Part shown: one piece after another, positions 13,834 through 22,832 of the stretch | How the letters are laid out: every line of letters starts with the position of its first letter | Position numbering within the stretch: position 1 is the stretch's first letter | DNA from: a virus | Length of the DNA stretch: 42,335 nucleotides | IMG/VR virus record: IMGVR_UViG_3300048079_000052 | Span: 1-42,335 of that record | Reading direction: 5' to 3' (one strand) | The notes under the pieces: generated by a model | The model's input: only the letters and a program-made list of their open reading frames with translations | The model's database searches: none | What the model was told of the DNA's origin: nothing | Translations under genes and position numbers: made by a program

Positions 13834-14796
13834 TTAGCTTAACGGCGCGATGAAGCGCAAAAAGAATACCGTCACGCGAATCTTTCCCGCCGCTGGCGTT
13901 CCCGTTGTCGTGATTCGCAGCTTAGCTGAAGCTGCTTGCGTTGGCCCCGCAGCATCCGAGGCCACTGCCCCCTTCATGTGATTCAAGCCCACCTTTGTAG
14001 TCCCGGCAATCAAGTCCGTTGTGGCGCTCAGAAAGCGAGCGGCTGTCGCGGCATCTCCCAGCGCCCAGTTCGTTGCTACGCTGATCCCTACCGTAATCCG
14101 AGCTACAACCGCCAGGATGACCGAATCAATCTCCAGAAGGTCGCCAACCGAATCCGTTGTTGTCCCTGCCGTGTTGAGCGTGATTTCTTCGGAGAGTTGG
14201 GCGGTAACAATTTTTGCATTATTTACACTGGCCAAAGAACGATTGAATCCGCCAGATTGCACAATCGACGCAAGAAAATCGGCAGTACCTTCGGCGGTCA
14301 GAGTTGTAAACCGGCCTGATGCAGGTGTGGTTAGACCGATGGGGTCAGGGGCGGTCCAAGTTTTGCCTTTCAGTTTCGCAGCATTCAGGTTTGCTACTTC
14401 CGTGTCCGAGGCTATGACAAGTGGGGCCGTTCCCGGCGCTGCTGTAGAGGTAATTTGGCCGCTGGCGGTGACGGTAGCAAGTGTCGTTAGGCCCGTGACG
14501 GTGAGCGCGGTAAATTCTCCAACATCAGGTAGATTGTGACGATCCTCTGTCCATTGCACTACGTCATTTTCATCCGTAAGAACGAATTTGTACCCTCCGG
14601 CTGCAAGCCAAATAGACGCTTCGCCAGCACCGTTCAAAATAGTTGGATTGGGATTTGCTGTAACCCCTGTCTGATCGGTGAAGGTCGCTTTTGGAGTTGA
14701 GCTGCCACTGAGGTATGAATATAGCTTCCATCCATTTCCAGGGGTTCCATCGTTTCTAGTCGCTCTGAATTTTGGAAAATTGCGGTTCGTCGCCAT
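13834..14796 (-). CDS. Tail-fibre protein
   Basis: Protein of 320 residues. The N-terminal 90 residues (FRATRNDGTPGNGWKLYSYL, then TDQTGVTANPNPTILNGAGE, YKFVLTDENDVVQWTED) are the common attachment domain of phage tail fibres. The rest is Thr/Ala/Gly-rich beta repeat-like sequence. Immediately upstream of the large exported tail protein; the two probably form the host-recognition apparatus. Confidence 0.85.
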   Translation of the reverse strand: MATNRNFPKFRATRNDGTPGNGWKLYSYLSGSSTPKATFTDQTGVTANPNPTILNGAGEASIWLAAGGYKFVLTDENDVVQWTEDRHNLPDVGEFTALTVTGLTTLATVTASGQITSTAAPGTAPLVIASDTEVANLNAAKLKGKTWTAPDPIGLTTPASGRFTTLTAEGTADFLASIVQSGGFNRSLASVNNAKIVTAQLSEEITLNTAGTTTDSVGDLLEIDSVILAVVARITVGISVATNWALGDAATAARFLSATTDLIAGTTKVGLNHMKGAVASDAAGPTQAASAKLRITTTGTPAAGKIRVTVFFLRFIAPLS

Positions 14797-14798
14797 CG

Positions 14799-14996
14799 TC
14801 AGCCTTTCTTCGCCATCTCGCGCAGCATCTCAAGATTCTTGGATGGCTTGCCGCGCTTCTTCGCAAACTTCTTTCTCTTGTGAGCCGGTGTTTTGTGAAT
14901 CATTTCTGCCCCCACAGACTGCGGAATACCTAATGTGCTACGCCCTGCCGCTGCCGCCGCCATCGCGCGAAACTGACGCCCTGACGTTACCGGCAT
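14799..14996 (-). CDS. Small conserved phage protein
   Basis: Protein of 65 residues, strong AGGAGG ribosome site before ATG 14996. The N-terminus SGRQFRAMAAAAAGRSTLG recalls the widespread small phage protein family beginning SKAQFRFM. The C-terminus is very basic (HKRKKFAKKRGKPSKN). Role unknown; may bind nucleic acid or accompany virion assembly. Confidence 0.7.
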   Translation of the reverse strand: MPVTSGRQFRAMAAAAAGRSTLGIPQSVGAEMIHKTPAHKRKKFAKKRGKPSKNLEMLREMAKKG

Positions 14997-15085
14997 ATCG
15001 CCCTCCTATAGGTCCGAAACTTTGCCTGTTCGCTTTAGGTTCTCTATTGACTTCCCCGCCCTGCTGGGCTCACGATTGCCGGACT
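14997..15085 (+). promoter_or_regulatory. Divergent intergenic region with weak rightward promoter candidates
   Basis: This 89-bp gap separates the leftward gene at 14996 from the rightward gene at 15086. Two weak matches exist: TTGCCT, 17 bp, TATTGA (ending near 15051), and TTGACT (15047-15052), 18 bp, CACGAT. No Shine-Dalgarno sequence precedes ATG 15086. Confidence 0.35.
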
Positions 15086-15739
15086 ATGAAAACCATATTG
15101 GCCCTGGTCGCCGCTCTTCTGATCAGCGCCTCTGCTCAAGCTCAAACCACCAATACCGATTGCACGGTGGTTGGGAATCAAATCCATTGCCGGTCCAACA
15201 CGCAAACCGCTCCCCCTTTTGCGCCGCTCTACATACCGCCACCGGCACCCCAAACGCCGTTGTTGACTCCTCAAATGGCGATGCTCATTGCCGAGCGCAA
15301 TCGAGCCGCAGCGGAGGCTAGGAGCCGGGATGTGGAGCGTTTCACTGGCGAGCTTTCTTCGCGCGATGCCTGGGTAAGCCTCAAAACGGGCAACTCCAAC
15401 CATGTCCGCATGTCTGGCGACCGCATCTACGTGAGAAGCATCGTGCCGCCCGGCGCATCGTGGTCGCACAATATGGAATGCGTGCCGGCGCAATCTCCCC
15501 CTGGAACCTGGAGCTGCACAATCTATTCCAATGTCAGCCGCGAAGTTGTTAGGTTTAGTGGGTTTGGCATCCAAAACTGCACCCTCGAAACCAAGGCAAC
15601 ACTGAGCCTTGTATCCCTGGACCGCATCACAGGCGAAGCCGAAGGCTTTGGCCTCAAGGACGTAAATTGGCGCAAATGCAAAGTCAAAAAAGTTGCCCGC
15701 GGATCCTTTACCTGGATTCCACGAGAAAAGCCCAACTAA
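15086..15739 (+). CDS. Exported protein on the opposite strand (moron-like cargo)
   Basis: Protein of 217 residues from ATG 15086. Signal peptide (TILALVAALLISASAQAQ) then a Thr/Pro-rich part, a helical segment (MAMLIAERNRAAAEARSRD), and a beta-rich domain with several Cys (NMECVPAQ, WSCTIYSN, IQNCTLETK, WRKCKVKK). The frame has protein-like composition, whereas the long opposite frame does not. It is the only rightward gene inside the late block, as expected for a lysogeny-expressed cargo gene acting in the envelope. No family recognised. Confidence 0.75.
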   Translation: MKTILALVAALLISASAQAQTTNTDCTVVGNQIHCRSNTQTAPPFAPLYIPPPAPQTPLLTPQMAMLIAERNRAAAEARSRDVERFTGELSSRDAWVSLKTGNSNHVRMSGDRIYVRSIVPPGASWSHNMECVPAQSPPGTWSCTIYSNVSREVVRFSGFGIQNCTLETKATLSLVSLDRITGEAEGFGLKDVNWRKCKVKKVARGSFTWIPREKPN

Positions 15740-15740
15740 C

Positions 15741-15800
15741 ATGCTGACCATCGCTGGCGGCATCATTCTTGCTTTCTTTGCGCTCGTCGTCGCCATTTAG
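15741..15800 (+). CDS. 19-residue hydrophobic peptide
   Basis: ATG 15741 comes one base after the stop of the exported-protein gene and reads MLTIAGGIILAFFALVVAI then TAG. It is a single ideal membrane helix. Its end overlaps by 4 bp the end of the tiny leftward gene. Too short for certainty, but its position suggests translational coupling to the exported protein. Confidence 0.35.
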   Translation: MLTIAGGIILAFFALVVAI

Positions 15801-15880
15801 CCTCGGAATAGCATTATAAGGATGATACCGTAAAGTACTAAGGCTACGATGGCGCAAAGTGCCGTAAGGTATCTTTTCAT
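15797..15880 (-). CDS. 27-residue single-pass membrane peptide
   Basis: ATG 15880 overlaps the ejection-protein stop (ATGA), the same coupling used throughout this operon, and the frame ends at TAA 15799-15797. The peptide starts MKRY, has about 20 hydrophobic residues (ALCAIVALVLYGIILIMLF) and ends RG: a basic start, one membrane helix. Could be a small holin-like or late membrane peptide. Confidence 0.5.
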   Translation of the reverse strand: MKRYLTALCAIVALVLYGIILIMLFRG

Positions 15881-18800
15881 TGCGGTCTAATCCGGCTCAC
15901 GTTTTCTTCTTCGCGTAAGACCATCGCTGGCATCCGCAGTTCGCGGATTGACTTCCTCTTGGGTGCTTTCCCGAAGAGTTCTTCCTTGCGAATGATCTGA
16001 CTCTTGGCGTACTTCGTCGCATCGGTCCGTAGCTTTTCCAATACTTCTTTTCGGTTCTCCCAAGAAAGTGCCAAAAAAGATTTGTTCTCCATGAGCCGAG
16101 TCGCTTGCTCGTTGATGCGCTGACCGCGCAACCGCTCAAATTCTTGCCGCAGTGCTGGTGAGACTTCCTCTTCTGGAAGTGCGCCAATTGGTGTCCGTCG
16201 GGGGCGATACACGCCGAGGCCATGATCGAGAAACAACATCTCCACAGGATTCACCTGCCGGGCCAAGCCTGGGAACCCCAAGCCGCCAGAATAGGGAATG
16301 GTCTTGCCTCCAGGAAGAATCTGGCGTGTCTCTCTTGGTTTTCCAGTCGTCGGCTCAATCACCGGCTCCTTCGTAAGAGAAAGGACAGGCACATTCGCGC
16401 CGACGCCACGGCGCACCGTCGGATCAAGCATGGCTTCAATGGCTGCCAGCACGCCTTGGCCGGGAATCAGTCGGTTCACAAAGGAGATGAACTCATTGCC
16501 AAGATGTTCCATGCTGACCGCGCCGCGCACCAGTTGCTCACTGGCCTGCAAGATTGGCGCAAGCAATCCGTTGAGATGAACAAGTGGAAGAGAACTATGC
16601 TGCATCGCGCTCCAGAATTTAGGTAGGTCGCCTTTGATTAAGGCGACAAGTGCGAGTGCGTCTGGGATGGGCGTTAACCCCGTCAGCCGAATCCGGCTCC
16701 CATCCTCACGGCGATACTCCATGCTGTTGAAGTCCACGTTTGGGTAGATGGTTTCTGAAACCAGATAGACTCCACCTAGTCCGGTCGCGTTCCGCGTAGC
16801 GAAGCCTACAATATCGGCACCTGTTACGTTGCCGGATTTGACCTTGCCCCAGAAATCAGGACTGAGGGGCGTGTGCTCAGCGAGCCAGCGCGTGAATTGC
16901 ATACTCCATCGCGGATAGGCGTTGATGAAAACCTGAACAGTCCGTGAGCGGCCAATCTGCTCTTCGATGGCGGAGAGGTTGCGGTTGAATCCCAGACGGT
17001 TTCCCTGCTCGGCAGTTGCCGCAATCTCAGCATCTCCGACATCGAATACGTGCTGATCCACAAAGGCTGCTTTCTCGCGCCCTTTCAATCCTCGCAGTTT
17101 CGCTTGATTCAAGGTCCGTTCGTAGAGACTGGACATCGCTCCATAACGCTTGAAGAAGCTGTCCACGCCTGCTTTGGCATAGGCTGGGGCGAAGAGCAAC
17201 TTGTCAATGTTCCGCCCCGTCAGTGGCGCGAAGCGTTCGCCCAAAGCGGTGCTGCCAAGTTCTTGCTGAATGCGAATGGGCATCTCGCGCCAGGGTCGGC
17301 CCCGAATCGCTCGAAGCATCCCTGCGGTGCGCTTCCCGCCATCGTAGAGGTCTTGTGCGCCCGCCTCAATGATCCTACTGCCTAAAGCTCCAGCATTGGT
17401 AAGCAGGTCGCGGGCGGCGCTGAATAGGGGAAACAGATTGACGCGCACATAATCAATCGGTGCGGTCAGAAGCGGTTTGATTTGGCCGTTTTGCAACGCC
17501 TCGCGCACGGTTGCAATGAGCGGTTCACGATGGCCAACCTGTCGGATGCGCTTCATTCCAAGCCCTACCCGGGCCAATTCATCTAAGAGTTCCGCTTCCA
17601 CTGGATAGTCGAATGCCTTGACGGTGCGGCCCGCGGCGCGGCGGTACTTCCTGTATTCTTGGGCTAGAGCCTCAAACTGCACCTCGGCACTGCGAAGCTG
17701 CTGACGGGTGAGTGGGTCGGCAGTCAATTCGGCATCTCGGCGGATGCTCTTGAGTTGCCGAGCGAAATGCGTAACCGCTGCGTTGACTTGGCCGGTGCGT
17801 GCCTCAGAAACCAGCCTGGTAGGTTGCGGCGCACCTTTGGCTCGGATTCCAGGGCGCAATTCCTTTGCGAGTGTGCCGGTTGCCGCAATCGCCTCGCTTT
17901 CTTGCAGGATGGTTTGCGCTTCCCTAGAAAGCAAAGAAATCTGGTCGTCCATTGTCGAGATAACGTCATCGGCGAGCGCACCAATCTTACTCACAACTGC
18001 GGGCGGCGCGGTAGGCGGTTTGATTTTCTCGAATGGCCAGCGAATGATGCGCTTCCAAACGGCAGGGTCGAGAAAACCGAAACTGCCCGCTGCGGGACCC
18101 AGTCCCTGCTTTGGCACAGGCGGCTCAGGAGCCTTTGCTGCGGGGGTTTTGAATTTCCAGTATTGAACACGCTGGCTAGAACTAATCTGAACCCCTCCGG
18201 CCTTTGTGAATTCCTTCGGGTCAAACGAACCAGGCAGCATCTTTACAACTTCTCCGCGACCGTACTCCTTTGGGTCTCCAACGTAGACTCTGCCTTCCTG
18301 AAGATATACGTTTCCAACCAAGTTACCAGAAGAGTCGCGCAGTTCTCCTTTATAGGCTCCCTTTGGGAATCGGCGTTCAGCAACGCTAACTAAGTCCTTC
18401 CCTGTCATCTCCCACGGTTGCTTTGCTGTTGGCTCAGGAGCCTTGATCTTAGCAGGGATAGGCTCAGGGGGCTTGGCGGCTTCTGCGGGGCGGGGCGGGG
18501 CTACAGGCTCTATGGCGGTGCGTTCCTGCTTAATCCAGTTGCCTGCCGCTTCCAAGAGCCGTTCATAGACCGGCCCCTTGCCGCGCGCTAGAGCTGCTTC
18601 CATGTCTTTCGGGCTTTCGCGGACTTCCTTCAGCCAGGGGAAGTCTCCTCGGCGAGAAGTAATCCCGTACCATACACCTCCACGGCGCTCCCCTTGCCCG
18701 CGCTTCCGGCCTGCGAGTACTTGTTCTCCCTCGCCTGCTTCGGCAAAATATACACCTGGACGCTCCTGCGCTTTCAGAAAGTCCGCCGTCTCCATAATCA

Positions 18801-19842
18801 GGCCACGCGCTGAGTCAAGCTCTTCTGCTGTCAGTGGGGCTTCCAGCTTGGCGCGCTGCGCTGCTTGGATTCTGCCAAGTTCCTGCAAGGCTCGTGTTCT
18901 GGCCTCCGGTTCGATAGCAGAAACGGCTTTTTCGCCTGCTACGAGTCGCTGGCCCAGCGTTGGCTCGGCAGCTTTCGCGGCTTCGCGCGCGGCTCTTTCC
19001 CTAGCAAAGCGTTCCTCGAATGCAGCTTTCTCTCCAGCCTCACGCTTCTGAAGTTCTGGCAAGCGCCCGGCTGCCCGTTCCGTGCGTTCGGCCTGGTCTG
19101 CGGCAATGCGCGCTTCAATGGCTGCGCGGCGCTCCGGGCTGCGGGTTCTTTTCAGTTGCGCTTGTAGTTCAATGATTTCGGCATTGATGGCGTTTGACGT
19201 GCGGGGCGCCGCTGGCGGTAGAAGTTCGCTCGGTGTGGGCGCAACGGCGCGCTCGACGGCTTGTAGACCAGCCTCAATTCGTGGTGCCTGCGCTCGCTGC
19301 TCAAGGATGCGTTGGGCGGCTGCTTGCTTGGCTGGAATGGCTTTTGGCTTTCCGCCTACCAAGCCGCGACCTAGAAGCCCCAGAGTCGCAATATCAACTA
19401 CCCCTGCTCCTACGGCTCCCCACGGGTCAGTCTCAAACTGTTCGATTCTGGCTTTCGCCATCGGGCCTACAATCGGAATGGCCCCCGAAGGTTCCGTCGG
19501 GATTGGCCCAAGCATAGGGATTTCGCTGACCATGAACGGCTCGGCTGGATGGCTGACGAGTGCCCCGCCAATGTCCTTGAATTCTTGGATGGCCCCCCGA
19601 ACAAGTCCCAGTTTCTTCGGCGGTTCGGCTTTAAATTCAGCAACCGCTTCAGAAAAGGAGAACGTATCTTTGACTTCGTTGTTGGCGGTATCGAAAAAGC
19701 CTTTGGTGAGGTCGGTGCTCGCTGGCAGGCCATACTTTCTCTTGATGCTTTCCTGATCCTTTGCAACGACAGACCATTCATCATCGCTGGGCGGAGGTTG
19801 CCCGCGCCGCATGACTTCCCACGGATTTGCAGCCGCGCTCAT
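15877..19842 (-). CDS. Large internal virion / DNA ejection protein
   Basis: Protein of 1321 residues from ATG 19842 (ATGA overlap). Order: PWEVM start motif; helical linker; several Gly/Ala-rich possibly membrane-active segments (IPIVGPMAKA, WGAVGAGVVDIATLGLLGRG at about 150-175); a long Glu/Arg/Ala coiled coil (about 190-360); Pro/Lys linkers; and a C-terminal half with FPLFSAARDLLTNAG, FINAYPRWSMQFTRWLAEH and TLGLLG-like stretches, typical of large phage internal proteins of the P22 gp16/T7 core type. Expected to be ejected with the DNA and help cross the envelope. Confidence 0.75.
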   Translation of the reverse strand: MSAAANPWEVMRRGQPPPSDDEWSVVAKDQESIKRKYGLPASTDLTKGFFDTANNEVKDTFSFSEAVAEFKAEPPKKLGLVRGAIQEFKDIGGALVSHPAEPFMVSEIPMLGPIPTEPSGAIPIVGPMAKARIEQFETDPWGAVGAGVVDIATLGLLGRGLVGGKPKAIPAKQAAAQRILEQRAQAPRIEAGLQAVERAVAPTPSELLPPAAPRTSNAINAEIIELQAQLKRTRSPERRAAIEARIAADQAERTERAAGRLPELQKREAGEKAAFEERFARERAAREAAKAAEPTLGQRLVAGEKAVSAIEPEARTRALQELGRIQAAQRAKLEAPLTAEELDSARGLIMETADFLKAQERPGVYFAEAGEGEQVLAGRKRGQGERRGGVWYGITSRRGDFPWLKEVRESPKDMEAALARGKGPVYERLLEAAGNWIKQERTAIEPVAPPRPAEAAKPPEPIPAKIKAPEPTAKQPWEMTGKDLVSVAERRFPKGAYKGELRDSSGNLVGNVYLQEGRVYVGDPKEYGRGEVVKMLPGSFDPKEFTKAGGVQISSSQRVQYWKFKTPAAKAPEPPVPKQGLGPAAGSFGFLDPAVWKRIIRWPFEKIKPPTAPPAVVSKIGALADDVISTMDDQISLLSREAQTILQESEAIAATGTLAKELRPGIRAKGAPQPTRLVSEARTGQVNAAVTHFARQLKSIRRDAELTADPLTRQQLRSAEVQFEALAQEYRKYRRAAGRTVKAFDYPVEAELLDELARVGLGMKRIRQVGHREPLIATVREALQNGQIKPLLTAPIDYVRVNLFPLFSAARDLLTNAGALGSRIIEAGAQDLYDGGKRTAGMLRAIRGRPWREMPIRIQQELGSTALGERFAPLTGRNIDKLLFAPAYAKAGVDSFFKRYGAMSSLYERTLNQAKLRGLKGREKAAFVDQHVFDVGDAEIAATAEQGNRLGFNRNLSAIEEQIGRSRTVQVFINAYPRWSMQFTRWLAEHTPLSPDFWGKVKSGNVTGADIVGFATRNATGLGGVYLVSETIYPNVDFNSMEYRREDGSRIRLTGLTPIPDALALVALIKGDLPKFWSAMQHSSLPLVHLNGLLAPILQASEQLVRGAVSMEHLGNEFISFVNRLIPGQGVLAAIEAMLDPTVRRGVGANVPVLSLTKEPVIEPTTGKPRETRQILPGGKTIPYSGGLGFPGLARQVNPVEMLFLDHGLGVYRPRRTPIGALPEEEVSPALRQEFERLRGQRINEQATRLMENKSFLALSWENRKEVLEKLRTDATKYAKSQIIRKEELFGKAPKRKSIRELRMPAMVLREEENVSRIRPQ
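18458..18488. repeat. 31-bp repeat, copy 1 (other copy 22552-22582)
   Basis: Identical to 22552-22582, about 4.1 kb away in the same orientation. Recombination between the copies would delete the ejection genes and the GNAT gene, so its retention is notable. Confidence 0.75.
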
Positions 19843-21002
19843 CGCACCCGCACAGGCTTTCCCTTCTCTAGCTTCCAAACCTGGCCATTGTTGAATTGCA
19901 CTTCTTCGCCTTCTACTTTCAGTTGCGCCAGAGCGCGTGCGGGGAGTTGACCTTCTGCGGTTGTTGTTTTTCCGGTGCCGAAATGCTCGGCTACCATGTC
20001 CGCGGTGATCTCAAGATGCTCAACAGGCGATTCAGGGTCAATCTGCTCCAACTGGGCTTCAAAGTCGTCTTGAACTGCCTGCCAGCGACCACGGAATTCA
20101 TCTTCCGCCATCGGATTCGTCAATGTGCGCTGCTGGCGCTCAGTCATCAGCCGCTGCAAAAGCGTGCTCTTCTTGTTGGTGATTTGAGCCTTCGAGCGTG
20201 CCAGCGGAAGCCCGCCGCTACGCTCTTTTGCCGCAATTCTCTTTCTCTGTGCTTCCACTTCCGGCGACAACGGAACATCTACGCCTGGAATAGGCTTTCT
20301 CTTTTCTGTTTCCAGATTGTGCCGCTTGGTTTCGATGGCTTGTCGCATCTCCTTAGACTGGTTTGCAATTGCCTCCAAGCGCGGCACTAGTTCAGGACTG
20401 AATTGCTCCGGCCAATCTTCGGGTTTGATAAATCCTTGTTGGATGGCCGCTGCGCGCACACCTGGATATGCCTGGGGGTCTTGCAAGGCCATCCCGGCCA
20501 TGCTTCCCATGATGTCTAAGCGCTTCCCCGTGTTTTCGAGTTGCGTCTGGTCCAGATTGGCGATTGCATTGGCAAACTCCACCCGTTGCTTCTGCTGCGC
20601 CGCTTCCTGCGTTGCGAATTGCTGCTCTAGTTCGGGAACTTGATGCGGCGAGATTTCTTGCAGTTTGCTTAGAATTGCGCTTTGTGATGTGCGCGGCGCA
20701 CGAGGGGCCATTGGTGCTGCGCCTAGCCCTTCCAGCCCAGGAACGTCTTGCATCTGCCCTGTAGATGGCTCAAAGCCTGGTTGCGCTCCAGCCGCGAATG
20801 CTGTTCGCATCGCGCCTCGCTCTTGTGCAGTGCGTCGTAGCTCGGTGAGATTCAAGTTGGCTTCTTCTTCACGCAGACGCCCATAGCGTCGCTGGTCAGC
20901 CATCTGCTGAAGCTGGGCGAAGCGCATGAGGATTTCAGAAATGGACTCTGGCTCGCGCATCCCGCGTGTCGTGATTGAGGGGTCGGTGTAGAATTGCGGC
21001 AT
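19839..21002 (-). CDS. DNA ejection protein, coiled-coil type
   Basis: About 387 residues; ATG 21002 overlaps the upstream stop (TAATG). Mostly helical and Gln/Glu/Arg-rich (SEILMRFAQLQQMADQRRYG, VPELEQQFATQEAAQQKQR, ITADMVAEHF near the end). Lies between the gp7-like and the large ejection protein, as gp20 does in P22. No enzymatic motif. Confidence 0.65.
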   Translation of the reverse strand: MPQFYTDPSITTRGMREPESISEILMRFAQLQQMADQRRYGRLREEEANLNLTELRRTAQERGAMRTAFAAGAQPGFEPSTGQMQDVPGLEGLGAAPMAPRAPRTSQSAILSKLQEISPHQVPELEQQFATQEAAQQKQRVEFANAIANLDQTQLENTGKRLDIMGSMAGMALQDPQAYPGVRAAAIQQGFIKPEDWPEQFSPELVPRLEAIANQSKEMRQAIETKRHNLETEKRKPIPGVDVPLSPEVEAQRKRIAAKERSGGLPLARSKAQITNKKSTLLQRLMTERQQRTLTNPMAEDEFRGRWQAVQDDFEAQLEQIDPESPVEHLEITADMVAEHFGTGKTTTAEGQLPARALAQLKVEGEEVQFNNGQVWKLEKGKPVRVR

Positions 21003-22063
21003 TAGTCCCACCTTCCTGAGTTGTCCTCACGGCCAGCGCCTCGCCGCGACAGTTGCATCCAAGTGAGCGGCAAATTCCCTAAATTCCCAAACACATTTCC
21101 CAGGGCGGAGTATCCCGAGGCTCGTGCTGCTGCTGCTGCTGTTTGGCCTCCCACTATGAGATTGCCAATGTTGGTCGCTGTGTCCGCTCCCTGCCGGCCT
21201 AACTCCGTCGCCGTCATCTGCCCCGCGCCAGCAACTGAGGCCAGTTGATTGAACCGCGTCCGTCGATTCTCTTGGAAGCGCCCAAAAACATTTTGATATT
21301 CTTTGCTCGCAAAATCCTGGTTGTACCGCGCCAGTTCCTTCAGCGTTCCGCCGCTCAACACCGTGCCGCGTGCTGCTGCTGAGCGTTCCAATGCTTTCAC
21401 ACCCTCCTGCAAGCGGAACGCATAGCCTGGATCGGCCTCAAAATCACCTGCGCCGAAGTCGCGCATCAGCGAGCCAAACTGGCCCCCCGGCAATCCACCA
21501 GGAGTTGTACCTGCTGGCCCGCCCGCGCCAATTTCAGACGGCTCAAAGCCTCCCCGGTCAAATCCGTCTCCATCCATTGCAAATTCGCGCCCACGTCCGT
21601 CCACGCGCCCATCGCTCACGAACTCTCTGCCGCCCATTTCACGCAGCCGCTCAAGGTTCTGGTTCAACTGCTGCTGCGGAACGCCAGTAACTTGCGACGT
21701 AACTTGTGCGGCTTGGCTTGGATTCACTCCCAGCCCCAGCAGGTATTGAAGCATCTGAATCGCTTGGGTGCCCGCCGTGAGCCAGGGCTGCTGTTGGGCT
21801 TGGGTGATTTCAAATTGGCGGCGCTGCTCAGCTATTGCCTGAGCGGAAGATTGCTCCGCAGCTTTGGCTTGCTTCTCTGCGCCCTTCTTGGCAAGGATGC
21901 CCCCAGCAACCGACCCGCCAACAGAAGCGGCAACGCCAAGACCAATCGCTAGGGCTGTTCCTATGATCTGTGGGCATTCTTGGTGCAACAGTTCAAATCC
22001 GCGTGGCGCGGAAAGTTCCGTAACTTCGCCTAATTCGTTATAGAGCAATGGCCTTCGGTTCAT
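21002..22063 (-). CDS. DNA ejection protein (P22 gp7-like)
   Basis: Protein of 353 residues, ATG overlapping the GNAT stop. Gly/Ala hydrophobic hairpin (ALAIGLGVAASVGGSVAGG, about 37-55) followed by a coiled coil (KQAKAAEQSSAQAIAEQRR). The C-terminal part FEADPGYAFRLQEGVKALER, then RGTVLSGGTLKELARYNQDF and FNQLASVAGAGQ, is a recognisable phage family found in DNA-injection proteins. Probably membrane-inserting during infection. Confidence 0.75.
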   Translation of the reverse strand: MNRRPLLYNELGEVTELSAPRGFELLHQECPQIIGTALAIGLGVAASVGGSVAGGILAKKGAEKQAKAAEQSSAQAIAEQRRQFEITQAQQQPWLTAGTQAIQMLQYLLGLGVNPSQAAQVTSQVTGVPQQQLNQNLERLREMGGREFVSDGRVDGRGREFAMDGDGFDRGGFEPSEIGAGGPAGTTPGGLPGGQFGSLMRDFGAGDFEADPGYAFRLQEGVKALERSAAARGTVLSGGTLKELARYNQDFASKEYQNVFGRFQENRRTRFNQLASVAGAGQMTATELGRQGADTATNIGNLIVGGQTAAAAARASGYSALGNVFGNLGNLPLTWMQLSRRGAGREDNSGRWD

Positions 22064-22500
22064 GCCAAGCTCCTTTGATATGTGGTTTCGACACGCTCAT
22101 ATCCTAGTCGCTCGTAAATCTGAGCTACGCGCTCGGTCGGTGCAATCATTTGCATCTTCATAGCCCCTAGTGCCATTGCCTTTTTCTCCGCTTCACGCAT
22201 CAGCCGTATTCCCATTGTTCCTCGCGCCTTGGGATTCACCCACCAGAACACTTCACCACCGACAAGTTCGCCTGAGAGATAATGGGGATAAACGAGTACG
22301 CCGATCATTCCCTCTAGGCCGCCACCATTCTCGGCGACGAGAATGAACGCGGTCGGGCCAGCCAGTAATTGCTCTGCAAGGCTCTTCATCTGCGCCGGAT
22401 TATCGCCGAGCAGCTTTTGATAGGCCGTTTCCTCTCGAAATCGCTTACCCATTTGTAGCAACTCCGGCAAATCCTTCGTTTCTGCTTCACGGATGTTCAT
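22060..22500 (-). CDS. GNAT-family N-acetyltransferase
   Basis: Protein of 146 residues; ATGA overlaps at both ends. GNAT order is visible: N-terminal REAETKDLPELLQMGKRF, central FILVAENGGGLEGMIGVLV, EVFWWVNPKARGTMGIRLM covering beta4-beta5 and the acetyl-CoA loop region, and IYERLGYERVETTYQRSL at the end. Such genes recur between head and tail genes of phages; the substrate (coat, tail or host protein) is unknown. Confidence 0.8.
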   Translation of the reverse strand: MNIREAETKDLPELLQMGKRFREETAYQKLLGDNPAQMKSLAEQLLAGPTAFILVAENGGGLEGMIGVLVYPHYLSGELVGGEVFWWVNPKARGTMGIRLMREAEKKAMALGAMKMQMIAPTERVAQIYERLGYERVETTYQRSLA

Positions 22501-22832
22501 TTCTTCGCCTTCTTGCGCTTGCGGCCGATAGGAGCCTCGACCTTGGGCGGCATAGGCTCAGGGGGCTTGGCGGCTTCTGCGGCGGCTGGCGGGGGCTGTG
22601 GCTCTACTACAGGGCTTTCTAGGGGCGCGGGCTGAGGATTCAGCGCCAAACGGACGTTTTCCGCCAGCCTTCCCTCTTGGGAGAGGTGCTTGTGAATCAC
22701 CGCGTCCACGTTCACCACCACAGGCCCGCTCAGGCCCACGTACAGAAATTTCTGGACACCGAAATCATCGAGGTAGCAAACTTCTACGTCTCTGTGCTCC
22801 GGTCGGAAGTTCCGTGAAACCTCTTTTGCCAT
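22497..22832 (-). CDS. Small virion-region protein with Pro/Ala/Lys tail
   Basis: About 111 residues; ATG 22832 overlaps the previous stop (TAATG). Residues 1-60 are folded and beta-like (EVCYLDDFGVQKFLYVGLSG); the rest is Pro/Glu/Ala-rich (AAAEAAKPPEPMPPKVEAP) ending in a lysine cluster (RKRKKAKK). The Pro-rich part shares a 31-bp exact DNA match with the large ejection-protein gene. Confidence 0.6.
   Translation of the reverse strand: MAKEVSRNFRPEHRDVEVCYLDDFGVQKFLYVGLSGPVVVNVDAVIHKHLSQEGRLAENVRLALNPQPAPLESPVVEPQPPPAAAEAAKPPEPMPPKVEAPIGRKRKKAKK
22552..22582. repeat. 31-bp repeat, copy 2 (other copy 18458-18488)
   Basis: The 31 bases starting ATAGGCTCAGGGGG are identical to 18458-18488 in the large ejection-protein gene. 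Both are read in the same frame, as AEAAKPPEP followed by I or M. Points to gene conversion or shared ancestry of the Pro-rich linker. Confidence 0.75.

Noticed and set aside
14678-15085. N-terminal extension of the rightward exported protein
   Set aside because: It would run over the leftward tail-fibre and small protein genes and bury the signal peptide inside the protein.
15044-15796. Minus-strand 250-codon frame opposite the exported-protein gene, starting right after the 27-residue peptide
   Set aside because: Composition is that of an antisense shadow (Arg/His/Gly/Ala-rich, no motif), whereas the plus strand has a signal peptide and a plausible fold.
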